DNA of 64,000 bases from Bacteroidales bacterium (GTDB lineage: Bacteria > Bacteroidota > Bacteroidia > Bacteroidales > VadinHA17): contig JAJFVL010000010.1 of NCBI GenBank assembly GCA_021371855.1, positions 62,001 to 126,000 of the forward strand. The letters run 5' to 3'. Within the stretch, counting starts at the first letter, position 1; every line of letters begins with the position of its first letter. The notes under the pieces were generated by a model that was not told the origin of the DNA, made no database searches, and worked only from the letters and a program-made list of their open reading frames with translations. A program made the position numbers and the translations under genes. Positions 16,647-26,139 of this stretch are shown piece by piece.

Positions 16647-17837
16647 ATGCCGGGTCCCGGAGCATATTTGTTTGGTAAAGAAGAAATGGAAGCAGTTGTT
16701 GAAGTTATGAAGAGTGGTTATCTTTTTCGCTATGGCAGCGAAAATGATCCGAAGTTTCTGCATAAAGTATCAACATTAGAAAAGGAATTTGCAAAGTATT
16801 GCGAAGCTAAATTTGCATTGGCAACAACATCAGGAACAGCTTCTTTGGTTGCTTCAGTTTTTGCTTTAGGTTTAAAACCTGGCGATGAAATTATTGTTCC
16901 GGCATATACTTTTGTTGCAAGTTATACATCGATCATCTTTGCAGGAATGGTTCCTGTCCTTGCAGAAATCAATGAAAGCCTTACACTTGATCCTGATGAT
17001 ATAGAACGTAAGATTACACCTCGTACTAAAGCGATTATGCCAGTACATATGTTGGGGAATCCTTGCGACATGGATAGAATTATGTCTATTGCTAAAAAAC
17101 ATAAATTACTGGTTGTGGAGGATTCATGCCAGGCTGCCGGCGCTACATATAAGGGTAAGAAAGTTGGCACCATTGGTAACATAGGCACTTTCTCATTAAA
17201 CATTTTTAAAACCATAAATAGTGGCGATGGCGGATTGGTAGTGACTAACGATGATATACTTTACGAAACTGCTTTTGGAGTGCACGATCAGGGACATAAG
17301 CCTTGTCGTCTTGGATTAGAAGTTGGTAACCGGAATATACTTGGACTAAATTTTCGAATGAATGAACTTACTGCCGCTGTTGCTCTTGCTCAATTAGGGA
17401 AAATAGATAAAATTTTAGCTACACTTCGCGAAAAACGAAGCAAATTTAAAAAACTTATTTCAGAGGCCAATGGTTTTAAATTCAGGACACTTAATGATCC
17501 TGAAGGCGATTGTGCAACGATTTGTACGGTTATCTTTGATACCAAAGAGCAGGCAGCTAAAGTATCTAAGATGCTTTGCTCAAAAACTGTTGACAATAGC
17601 GGATGGCACGTTTATCATAATATGGAACACGTTTTAAATCATTTAAAAAACGTTGGTCAACCACATACAAAAGGATCCTATCCTAAAACCGATGACATTC
17701 TTAGCCGTGCAATGAACATCAGTGTAGGAGTGGTGGACGGAGGACTGGGTTCAGGGTGGGGTATTAATATTAATTCAACCGATGCTGAAATTGAATCGGC
17801 TGCAAAACAGTTTATTATTGCATGCAAATCCATATAA
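16647..17837 (+). CDS. DegT/DnrJ/EryC1 PLP-dependent sugar aminotransferase (copy 1)
   Basis: A 396-residue, leaderless aminotransferase of the DegT/DnrJ/EryC1/StrS family. Landmarks are the TSGTASL phosphate loop, PAYTFVAS, the pyridine-binding VVEDS (Asp159), QAAGA (Gln162), and the PLP lysine in SLNIFKTINSGDGG (Lys188). The family moves an amino group between an amino acid and a keto-sugar or keto-cyclitol. No nucleotide-sugar biosynthesis genes flank it. Instead it is followed 16 bp later by a sugar dehydrogenase and then by glycosidases, which points to a catabolic role or to handling of a keto-sugar intermediate. It is distinct from the second copy at 27646. Confidence 0.93.
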   Translation: MPGPGAYLFGKEEMEAVVEVMKSGYLFRYGSENDPKFLHKVSTLEKEFAKYCEAKFALATTSGTASLVASVFALGLKPGDEIIVPAYTFVASYTSIIFAGMVPVLAEINESLTLDPDDIERKITPRTKAIMPVHMLGNPCDMDRIMSIAKKHKLLVVEDSCQAAGATYKGKKVGTIGNIGTFSLNIFKTINSGDGGLVVTNDDILYETAFGVHDQGHKPCRLGLEVGNRNILGLNFRMNELTAAVALAQLGKIDKILATLREKRSKFKKLISEANGFKFRTLNDPEGDCATICTVIFDTKEQAAKVSKMLCSKTVDNSGWHVYHNMEHVLNHLKNVGQPHTKGSYPKTDDILSRAMNISVGVVDGGLGSGWGININSTDAEIESAAKQFIIACKSI

Positions 17838-17853
17838 GTTCAAACAAAATAGT

Positions 17854-18993
17854 ATGTCTATGAAGGAAATTCGGGTTGCCTTGATAGGGCATCAATTTAT
17901 GGGTGTTGCCCATTCAAATGCATACCGCAATGCTGCTATGTGGACCGGTCTCCCGGTAAAGATAACAATGAAATGTTTATGTGCCAAAGATACCATGGAT
18001 AACTTGAATGCTTTTGCAGCCAGATATGGCTGGGAAAGTTGTGAAACCGATTGGCATAAAGTTGTTAAACGCGATGATGTTGATCTTATCAGTATTGCTG
18101 CTCCCAATTTTTTGCATAAAGAAATTGCTATTGAAGCTGCGAAAAATGGTAAGCATATTCTATGTGAAAAGCCATTGGCAAATGACTTAGCCGATTCAAA
18201 AGAAATGCTTGAAGCTGTTAAAAAAGCCGGTGTCAGAAATTGTTGTGGTTTTTCATATCGTTTTACTCCTTCTCTGGCATTGGCACGTCAATTGGTAATG
18301 GAAGGAAGGATAGGAAAGATTTATCATGTTTTTGTGCGATATGCACAAGATTGGCTTACTAACCCGAACGATGGGATGGTCTGGCGTCTGAATAAAAAAA
18401 TTGCAGGGTCAGGTTCTTTGGGTGACCTGAGTGCACATTCGGTAGATGCAACTCGCTTTGTTACCGGCCTGTCATTTAAAGAAGTATGCGGGAACCTGCA
18501 AACTTTAGTTAAAGAAAGACCTATGGATAGTAATAATCCGAATGGCCCCAATGATAAAGTTACTGTCGACGATGTTGCACAGTTTCTTGTAAATTTCGAA
18601 GGTGGTGCTGTAGGATGCTATGAATCAACACGTTTTGCTACGGGTCGTAAAAACTACAACACAATTGAGGTCAATGGTGAAAAAGGTTCACTGGTTTGGA
18701 ATTTTGAAGACCAGAATTATCTTTTATTTTATGACAATCAGCCATCACCTAAGGAAGCAGGATTTAAAAAAATAAATGTTACTCATGATATACATCCATA
18801 TAAAGGTGGATGGTGGCCTCAGGGACACGGTATCGGTTATGCTGATTCATTTGTGATTGAAGTGGCTGAATTTATTCGCTCAATAGTTGAAGATAAGCCA
18901 TTTAATCCTGATTTCGAAGATGGTGTCAAGAGTCAGGAAATACTTGAAGCAGTGGAGAAATCGTCTGCTAATCGCACCTGGATACAGCTTTAA
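17854..18993 (+). CDS. Cytoplasmic Gfo/Idh/MocA family sugar dehydrogenase
   Basis: This 379-residue protein has no leader. It carries the Rossmann start VALIGHQFMG, SIAAPNFLH, the catalytic CEKPLA motif and the substrate-domain segment GDLSAHSVD with a likely catalytic His. A longer frame from ATG 17782 overlaps the previous gene by 56 bases and only adds a non-homologous stretch, so ATG 17854 (or 17860) is the start. It is paired directly with the DegT aminotransferase; the same pairing is known in kanosamine and inosamine pathways, where the dehydrogenase makes or reduces the keto-sugar. Direction and substrate here are unknown. Confidence 0.9.
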   Translation: MSMKEIRVALIGHQFMGVAHSNAYRNAAMWTGLPVKITMKCLCAKDTMDNLNAFAARYGWESCETDWHKVVKRDDVDLISIAAPNFLHKEIAIEAAKNGKHILCEKPLANDLADSKEMLEAVKKAGVRNCCGFSYRFTPSLALARQLVMEGRIGKIYHVFVRYAQDWLTNPNDGMVWRLNKKIAGSGSLGDLSAHSVDATRFVTGLSFKEVCGNLQTLVKERPMDSNNPNGPNDKVTVDDVAQFLVNFEGGAVGCYESTRFATGRKNYNTIEVNGEKGSLVWNFEDQNYLLFYDNQPSPKEAGFKKINVTHDIHPYKGGWWPQGHGIGYADSFVIEVAEFIRSIVEDKPFNPDFEDGVKSQEILEAVEKSSANRTWIQL

Positions 18994-19025
18994 TTTTATA
19001 AAATCACAATGCAAAAAACAGAAAA

Positions 19026-20531
19026 ATGAAGGATAAAATCCAATGTGAATTAAGTCGGTTGATTAGATATACTATTATCATATGTATACTTTTGGTTAAC
19101 GTTCAATGCCAGAGATCCAATGGCCCGGACATAACTGTTTACTCATCCTCACAGGATGGCGACAGATTGACAAAGAAGACCAATGTGAAATTTATCTCAG
19201 ACAGAGAATCATCACTTCCAATTATAAAAGTAGATGAAGGAACCAGATTTCAAAAGATTGATGGATTTGGAGCATCTTTTAATGAAGCAGGTATGATTTG
19301 TCTGAATTCACTGGACTCTGAATCCCGGGATTCGGTTTTAAGACTATTATTTGATCCCGATTCTGGCGCCGGATATACCTTGATGAAGTCACCCATAGCA
19401 GCTTGTGATTTTGCTTCGGCAGGCCCTTGGTATACCTACAACGATACTCCTGGTGATACATCCATGGAACATTTTAGCATACAAAGAGATTTAGAGCCAG
19501 ATGGTTTGATAACATTTATAAAGAAAGCATCGAAATACGGGAAGTTTGAAATAGAATCTCCAATGGATTTTGCGCCAGACTGGATGTATTATGGTCTGAA
19601 TAAAGGAGAAAAATATATTAGACCTGAATATTATAGTGCCCTTGCGAGATATTATTCAAGATTTATTAAAGCCTATGCAGAAAATGGAATCACCATCGAT
19701 TATCTGAATCTCTTTAACGAAGCAGCTAATCCGCATTATTCTAGTGAAACGTATAAAGTTATGGGAGACATGATTAAAAATCATGTTGTACAACGTTTTA
19801 AGGCTGATGGATTATTTACAAAGATACAGATGGGTGAAACTTGTACTCGTCCTGAAGGGTTGGAGAAGTTTCCTCCTGTTCTGAATGATTCTGAAGTAAG
19901 AAAGCACATTAGTTCACTTACTGTTCATGGTTACGATTGGGATAATTTTTCTGCACTTACAGAATTGCATAATAAGTTTCCGGATATTCCTATTTGGATG
20001 ACAGAGGTTTGCTATGCAACATTCTGTTGTATTCCTTCTGGTGGTCCTGATAAATGTCCTGTTTATGAGTTCTCCGATGGTGAATTTTGGGGTAATATGA
20101 TTATGAATGATATGAAGAACTGGGTCTCTGGTTGGATTTATTGGAACATGATTCTTGATCAGAACGGAGGTCCATGGTTAACTTCCCCAATACATGGAGA
20201 TCCTGATCCAAACCCGCAGCATCCGGTTGTAATTATTAACCGGGAAACGAAAGATGTGACCTATACCGGATTATTCTATTATCTGGCACACTTTAGCAAA
20301 TTCGTTAAGCCGGGAGCTTATCGTATAAATTGTACAGGTGGTTCTTCATCTCTAAATTTTGTTGGGTTCCTAAATACAGACGGTAATATTGTACTTAATG
20401 TAATAAACAATGGCGATGAAACAGACTGCAAGATATCATGGAGCAATAAAATGACAATTCAAAAACTTAAAGCCCATTCAATAACAACATTAAAGTGGGA
20501 CAACTCTCGTACTAAAAATTTAGATAAATAA
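19026..20531 (+). CDS. GH30 family glycosidase (copy 1), probable lipoprotein
   Basis: The 501-residue product has a basic start, a hydrophobic span and NVQC (Cys28), a likely lipidation site. The GH30 barrel begins at KIDGFGASFNEAG. The acid/base is in YLNLFNEA (Glu232) and the nucleophile in PIWMTEVCY (Glu327). The C-terminal beta domain includes GLFYYLAHFSKFVKPGAYRI. GH30 covers beta-glucosidases, glucocerebrosidases, beta-1,6-glucanases and xylanases, and I cannot choose between them. A close relative lies at 36954, again directly before a deacetylase-GH3 gene. This copy has a Cys-rich insert (FCCIPSGGPDKC) absent from copy 2. It is 12 bp from the next gene. Confidence 0.92.
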   Translation: MKDKIQCELSRLIRYTIIICILLVNVQCQRSNGPDITVYSSSQDGDRLTKKTNVKFISDRESSLPIIKVDEGTRFQKIDGFGASFNEAGMICLNSLDSESRDSVLRLLFDPDSGAGYTLMKSPIAACDFASAGPWYTYNDTPGDTSMEHFSIQRDLEPDGLITFIKKASKYGKFEIESPMDFAPDWMYYGLNKGEKYIRPEYYSALARYYSRFIKAYAENGITIDYLNLFNEAANPHYSSETYKVMGDMIKNHVVQRFKADGLFTKIQMGETCTRPEGLEKFPPVLNDSEVRKHISSLTVHGYDWDNFSALTELHNKFPDIPIWMTEVCYATFCCIPSGGPDKCPVYEFSDGEFWGNMIMNDMKNWVSGWIYWNMILDQNGGPWLTSPIHGDPDPNPQHPVVIINRETKDVTYTGLFYYLAHFSKFVKPGAYRINCTGGSSSLNFVGFLNTDGNIVLNVINNGDETDCKISWSNKMTIQKLKAHSITTLKWDNSRTKNLDK

Positions 20532-20543
20532 AATGACAATAAT

Positions 20544-23500
20544 ATGAAGACTGTTAGGCAAAGTAGAATTGTCGCAATGACATTGGTTTTTAGTTTTATT
20601 ATGAGCATTAGCTATGCACAATCTTATAAAACTAATGAAGTTCAGAAAAAAACTGATTTTCAATGGCCTGAAGGAAAAAAGATGGCATTAAGTCTCTCTT
20701 ATGACGATGCCCGTCTTTCCCAGATTGACAATGGCATTCCTTTATTTGATAAATATGGAGTGAAAGCCACTTTCTATGTATCACCCGGTAATCTGAAACA
20801 AAGATTGGAGGGTTGGAAAAAGGCTGTTAAAAATGGACACGATATAGGTAATCATACAATATTCCATCCTTGTACAGGTAATTTTAAATGGTCCCGACAA
20901 GCGGCTCTGGAGGATTATACTCTTCCGGGGATGTATGCTGAACTTGATTCTGCAAATAAAATCATTAAAGATTTATTGGGAATTGTTCCATTTTCTTTTG
21001 GATATCCTTGTGGACAAACATTTGTAGGTCGGGGCACATCAACTAAAAGCTATATACCTTTAATTTCATCTATGTTTGAAACTGGCAGGGGATGGCGTAA
21101 TGAGGGGCCCAATGACCCTGTATATTGCGACATGTCGCAACTCACAGGTATGGAAATGGATGGAAAGTCGTTCGATGAAATAAAAAGCCTGATTGAGTCT
21201 GCAAAAAAACAGGGGATGTGGTTGATCCTGGTCGGACACGAGATAAACAACGGAGGAAACCAGACATCTTTGATATCTACAATTGAAGCTTTATGTAAAT
21301 ATGCACTTGATCCTGCAAATGGCATATGGATAGATAATGTTCATAATATAGCATCCTACATAAACAACAAAAGGGGAGAAATCAAATCTGATAAGTTACC
21401 TGTATATCTGAATCCTGATTTTTCATTTGATAAAAGAGTTGAGGATCTTCTTTCACGCATGACTTTGGAAGAAAAAATCGGACAGTTGAATATGCCCACT
21501 GTATATTGTGGTGAACTTGGTAAAGATATCCCTGGTAAGATTGAAGGATGCCGGAAATTTATTGCTGGTACTTTAGAAACAGGAATCGGTCCGGGTGGCG
21601 GATTATTTAATATGCGTGACATTTTATGTCTGGAAGGACCTCGTTGGCAAGCTGAACTGTACAATGAATTTCAGAAAATCGCTGTTGAAAGGACACGTTT
21701 GAAAATACCGCTTATAATGATCGATGAGTCAACACACGGATTACAGGCCGCTGGTGCCACTATCTTCCCGGAAGGTCTTGCTATTGGGAGTACATGGAAT
21801 ATGGGACTTGTTAAGGAGATATATGCTACTGTCGCAAGAGAAGCGAGGTCGACAGGTACCAATCATATGTGTACCCTGGTTGTTGAACCTAACAGGGATC
21901 CAAGAATGGGACGAAACAGTGAAGGATACAGTGAGGACTCATACCTGTGTTCACATATAGCGGAATCAATTGTCTCAGGAATTCAGGGCGATAATATTGC
22001 TGCTCCTGACAAAGCTGTCTCTGTACTATGTCATTTCCCTGGTCAGACTCAACCGGTAAGTGGACTTGAAAATGGTGAGCAGGAAATATCAGACCGTACA
22101 CTTAGGGAAGTCTTTCTTCCATCATGGGAGGCTGGTATTAAAAAGTGCGGAGCACTAGGTGTAATGGCAACTTATCCGGCGATAGACGGAGTCCCTGCTC
22201 ATGCTTCCCAAAAACTATTGACATCTATTCTTAGAGGAGAACTTGGTTTTGAAGGACTGGTTCTAAGTGAAGGAGGTGGAATTTCATACCTTATTCATGA
22301 TCATGTTGTTGCAACTCAAAAAGAAGCTGGCGCTCTTGCATTAAAATCGGGTGTTGATGTCGGAATATCTTACGAAAAAGCCTATATGGCATCAATGATA
22401 GAAAATGTTCAGGAAGGTAAGGTTAATATTTCAATGATAGACCGTGCAGTCCGTAGAATTTTGTTGCAGAAATTCCGGTTAGGATTGTTTGAAAGACCTT
22501 ATGTAGATCCAAATTATGCAGAAAATGTTGTTCATAGAGAGGAACATCAGGAACTTGCGCTTAAGGTAGCCCGCGAGGGGATTGTACTTCTCAAAAATGA
22601 AAACAAACTGCTCCCTTTGAAGAAAGATATTGGTTCAATTGCAGTAATCGGCCCGAATGCAGATAATGATCTGAACCAGATCGGCGATTATACTACCCGC
22701 CCCGTTTCGCAGGATATAGTAACTGTATTGGAAGGCATTAAGAAAAAGGTATCATCTAAAACAACTGTCACCTATGTCAAAGGATGCAATGTGATGGGGA
22801 ATGAACTTAATGAAATTGCAAAGGCTAAAAAAGCAGCAAAGAATGCAGATATTGCAATAGTTGTTGTGGGAGAGAATGAGAGGTATTCCTCAAATGGACC
22901 AACTGATGGAGAACACAGGGATGTATCGACTCTGGATCTGACTGGTCTTCAGGAAGATCTTGTCAGAGCAGTCTATGAATCAGGAACTCCTACCATCGTC
23001 ATTCTTATAAATGGAAGGCCACTTTCGACCCGTTGGATAGCAGAACATGTGGCAGCAATAATCGAACCATGGTTCTGCGGTGAAAAGGGCGGAAATGCTA
23101 TTGCAGACGTTATTTTTGGTGATTACAACCCATCTGGTCGTTTACCAATAACCATTCCCCGCAATGTCGGTCAACTACCCTGTTACTATAATTACAAATA
23201 TTCCAAAGCAATGGAGATTAATGGATCGTACACTGATATGAGTGCTACCCCGCTCTTTGAGTTTGGCTTTGGATTAAGTTATACCTCTTTCACATACGAC
23301 AAATTGGTTCTTACTCCAATGCAAATCGGATCAGAAGGAGAAGTACATATCAGTCTGGATGTCACAAATACTGGCAAAAGAGCCGGCTCTGAAGTAGTTC
23401 AGTTATACATCAACGATGTTATCAGTTCAGTAACTACACCTGTCAAAGAACTAAGAGGATTTGAAAAAGTAACACTTAACCCTGGTGAAAAGAAAAGAGT

Positions 23501-23639
23501 CGAGTTTACATTGACCCCTGACCATCTGTCATTACTTGACCAGAACTTGAAAAAGATCGTTGAGCCTGGCATTTTTAAAGTAATGGTTGGTAGCTCATCT
23601 AAAGATATCAGATTAAATGGAGAATTTGAAGTAAAATAA
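20544..23639 (+). CDS. NodB-type deacetylase fused to an atypical GH3 (copy 1)
   Basis: The 1031-residue secreted protein has a signal peptide (1-25) and a polysaccharide-deacetylase domain (about 40-275). Its metal motifs are SLSYDDAR (Asp54, Asp55) and NHTIFHP (His104, His108). A complete GH3 follows (about 290-900), then a fibronectin-III-like tail. The GH3 part has RDPRMGR and GYSEDSYL. The nucleophile motif, normally an SD pair, reads LSEGGG, so Glu576 occupies the place of the catalytic Asp. The KH pair reads Cys496-His497. The likely acid/base Glu790 (DGEHRD) is kept. The same changes are in both other GH3 genes here. It probably deacylates and cleaves one substrate, but activity with Glu at this position needs proof. 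Confidence 0.9.
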   Translation: MKTVRQSRIVAMTLVFSFIMSISYAQSYKTNEVQKKTDFQWPEGKKMALSLSYDDARLSQIDNGIPLFDKYGVKATFYVSPGNLKQRLEGWKKAVKNGHDIGNHTIFHPCTGNFKWSRQAALEDYTLPGMYAELDSANKIIKDLLGIVPFSFGYPCGQTFVGRGTSTKSYIPLISSMFETGRGWRNEGPNDPVYCDMSQLTGMEMDGKSFDEIKSLIESAKKQGMWLILVGHEINNGGNQTSLISTIEALCKYALDPANGIWIDNVHNIASYINNKRGEIKSDKLPVYLNPDFSFDKRVEDLLSRMTLEEKIGQLNMPTVYCGELGKDIPGKIEGCRKFIAGTLETGIGPGGGLFNMRDILCLEGPRWQAELYNEFQKIAVERTRLKIPLIMIDESTHGLQAAGATIFPEGLAIGSTWNMGLVKEIYATVAREARSTGTNHMCTLVVEPNRDPRMGRNSEGYSEDSYLCSHIAESIVSGIQGDNIAAPDKAVSVLCHFPGQTQPVSGLENGEQEISDRTLREVFLPSWEAGIKKCGALGVMATYPAIDGVPAHASQKLLTSILRGELGFEGLVLSEGGGISYLIHDHVVATQKEAGALALKSGVDVGISYEKAYMASMIENVQEGKVNISMIDRAVRRILLQKFRLGLFERPYVDPNYAENVVHREEHQELALKVAREGIVLLKNENKLLPLKKDIGSIAVIGPNADNDLNQIGDYTTRPVSQDIVTVLEGIKKKVSSKTTVTYVKGCNVMGNELNEIAKAKKAAKNADIAIVVVGENERYSSNGPTDGEHRDVSTLDLTGLQEDLVRAVYESGTPTIVILINGRPLSTRWIAEHVAAIIEPWFCGEKGGNAIADVIFGDYNPSGRLPITIPRNVGQLPCYYNYKYSKAMEINGSYTDMSATPLFEFGFGLSYTSFTYDKLVLTPMQIGSEGEVHISLDVTNTGKRAGSEVVQLYINDVISSVTTPVKELRGFEKVTLNPGEKKRVEFTLTPDHLSLLDQNLKKIVEPGIFKVMVGSSSKDIRLNGEFEVK

Positions 23640-23703
23640 TGATCTGAATAATTCTGTCTTAAAATCAAATAATATAAAAACTTAATCATTTAAAAAAAGA
23701 TTT

Positions 23704-26016
23704 ATGCGCTTATCAGGAAATTTTAAAACAGCACTGTTGGTCATAGTTTTAACACTCATAATGAATGTTTCTTCTTTTGGGCAGCAACCTATTTATCTTG
23801 ACCCCAAACAGCCCATCGAAAAAAGAGTGGAAGATCTGCTTTCCCAAATGACACTCGAGGAAAAACTTGGGCAGCTGAATTCTCCTTGTCCTGGTTTGAT
23901 GGCAAAAGGTCTTCCTGACCAGATTGATGCATGTCGTAAGTCTGCAGAGGGGAAATTTGTAACCAATATTGGACCAGTGGGAGGAATTTGGTCAGCGGCA
24001 AATATGTTCAAAGAGGGTCCGCGGCGCCAGGCTGAGTTTCTTAATGAACTACAAAAGATTGCTATTGAAAAAAATCGTCTTAAGATACCTCTTCTTTTTT
24101 TCGAGGAAGGTACTCATGGTCTGTTAACTCCTGGTGCTACGGTATTCCCTGAAGGTCTGGCTATAGGGAGCACATGGAATACGGACCTGGTTAAACAGAT
24201 TTATTCTGTTGCGGCCAGAGAAGGAAGAACAAGAGGCGTTCATTTTTTAGGCACATTAGTAGTAGAACCAAACAGGGATCCCCGGCTTGGCAGAAATGAA
24301 GAGGGATACAGCGAAGATTCATATTTATGTTCACAAATAGTTGAAGCTATTGTTAAGGGTATGCAGGGTGAAGATATTTCTGCTAATGATAAGGCAATAT
24401 CGTTGCTCTGTCATTTTCCAGGACAAAGTCAGCCAGTGAGCGGTCTTGAAAGAGGTGCAATGGAGATTTCAGAAAGGACCTTGAGAGAAGTATTCCTTCC
24501 TCCATGGATTGCCGGAATAACAAAGGCCGGGGCATTGGGAATAATGGCCACATATCCTTCCATTGATGGTATGCCTGCTCACGGATCAGAAAAATTGCTC
24601 ACAAAAATTCTTCGTGAAGAACTGGGATTTAATGGTTTGGTAATGTGTGAAGGGGGAGGAATTGGTATTCTCGTTTATGAGCAAATAGTTTCTACAATGA
24701 AAGAAGCAGGAGCGTTGTGTCTTAAAGCAGGTGTGGATGTAAGTATATGGCACGAAGACGGATATTATAATGCTATGCGGGAAAATGTTCAGGAGGGAAA
24801 AGTCTCTATTGAAACCGTTGACAGATCAGTGAGACGCATTTTACGTATCAAGTTTCTTTTGGGTTTGTTCGAAAACCCATATGTTGATGTTGAAAAAGCT
24901 GCAAGAGAAAGTAATACAAAAGAAAATCGTGAACTGGCGCTTCAGACAGCCAGGGAAGGGATTGTGTTATTAAGAAATGAAAAGGATCTTCTTCCACTTA
25001 AAAAAAATATTAAATCAATTGCTGTAATAGGCCCAAATGCAGATGCTGAAAGGAATCAGTTGGGTGATTATACTCACAGGCCTGTTTTACAGGATGTAGT
25101 TACTGTATTGGAAGGTATCAGGAATAAGGTTTCACCACAAACAAAAGTCACTTATGTTAAAGGTTGTGAAATAATTGGTGACAAGCTTAATGAGATTAAG
25201 AAAGCAACAGAAGCAGCTAAAAAAGCAGATATAGCTATCGTTGTCGTCGGTGAAAATGGTGAAATAACAAATGGAGAAGGACATGATGTGGCAAGTTTGG
25301 ATTTAACAGGATTCCAGGAAGAACTTTTAAAAGCCGTTCATGCTACAGGGACTCCAACTATCGCAATATTGATAAATGGAAGACCATTGTCAATACGATG
25401 GACAGCAGAAAATATTCAGGCAATACTTGAGGCATGGATGTGTGGAGAGGAAGGAGGAAATGCTATTGCTGATGTTTTGTTCGGTGATTACAACCCTGGG
25501 GGACATTTGCCAATTACTTTTGCACGTCATTCAGGGCAGCTTCCTGTTTACTATAATTATAAACCTTCAAAAGAATATTGGATTAAAGACGGTTGGGGAA
25601 CAAAATATGTGGATATGAGCGCCTTGCCGCTCTACGAATTTGGTTATGGATTAAGTTATACATCTTTCGAATACAGTAACCTTCAGATCACTCCTGAAGA
25701 AATAGGCCCTGCAGGTGTGGTTTATGTAAGTTTGGATGTAAAAAATACAGGCAAGTGGGATGGTAATGAGGTAGTTCAGCTATATATTGACGATGTAATC
25801 AGTTCAATGTCAACACCGGTCAAAGAACTAAAAGGTTTTGAAAAATTAAGTCTTGCTGCAGGCGAGAAAAAGACAGTCAGATTTAAACTTACCACGGAGC
25901 ATTTGTCTTTTCTTGACAAGAATCTTGAACCGGTTGTTGAGCCGGGAATGTTTAAAGTGATGGTTGGCAGTTCATCAAAGGATATACGGCTTACAGGAGA
26001 ATTTGAAGTAAAATAG
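23704..26016 (+). CDS. Atypical GH3 glycosidase without deacetylase domain
   Basis: A 770-residue secreted GH3 (signal 1-26) that begins directly with the GH3 barrel (RVEDLLSQMTLEEKLGQL). It is clearly a paralogue of the GH3 half of its upstream neighbour. It has RDPRLGR and EGYSEDSYL. The nucleophile site is GLVMCEGGG with Glu316 in place of Asp, and Cys236-His237 takes the place of Lys-His. The probable acid/base Glu525 lies in NGEGHD. A C-terminal FN3-like domain ends GSSSKDIRLTGEFEVK. Its lack of the NodB domain shows the two halves can separate. It lies 64 bp downstream of the fusion gene in unit 1. Confidence 0.92.
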   Translation: MRLSGNFKTALLVIVLTLIMNVSSFGQQPIYLDPKQPIEKRVEDLLSQMTLEEKLGQLNSPCPGLMAKGLPDQIDACRKSAEGKFVTNIGPVGGIWSAANMFKEGPRRQAEFLNELQKIAIEKNRLKIPLLFFEEGTHGLLTPGATVFPEGLAIGSTWNTDLVKQIYSVAAREGRTRGVHFLGTLVVEPNRDPRLGRNEEGYSEDSYLCSQIVEAIVKGMQGEDISANDKAISLLCHFPGQSQPVSGLERGAMEISERTLREVFLPPWIAGITKAGALGIMATYPSIDGMPAHGSEKLLTKILREELGFNGLVMCEGGGIGILVYEQIVSTMKEAGALCLKAGVDVSIWHEDGYYNAMRENVQEGKVSIETVDRSVRRILRIKFLLGLFENPYVDVEKAARESNTKENRELALQTAREGIVLLRNEKDLLPLKKNIKSIAVIGPNADAERNQLGDYTHRPVLQDVVTVLEGIRNKVSPQTKVTYVKGCEIIGDKLNEIKKATEAAKKADIAIVVVGENGEITNGEGHDVASLDLTGFQEELLKAVHATGTPTIAILINGRPLSIRWTAENIQAILEAWMCGEEGGNAIADVLFGDYNPGGHLPITFARHSGQLPVYYNYKPSKEYWIKDGWGTKYVDMSALPLYEFGYGLSYTSFEYSNLQITPEEIGPAGVVYVSLDVKNTGKWDGNEVVQLYIDDVISSMSTPVKELKGFEKLSLAAGEKKTVRFKLTTEHLSFLDKNLEPVVEPGMFKVMVGSSSKDIRLTGEFEVK

Positions 26017-26139
26017 TGAGATAAAAAGCGGGAAGGCTCTGATAGTGACTTTTTGCAGAACAAAATAGTTTTAGTTAACGATTTAACTTAATGAGAATAT
26101 AATATTATAAAGTATTTAAACAACCTTAATATTAAAATC

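Noticed and set aside
17782..17853. Long start of the cytoplasmic Gfo/Idh gene overlapping the DegT gene.
   Set aside because: The 24 extra residues are the aminotransferase codons in another frame and have no relation to the Gfo/Idh family.
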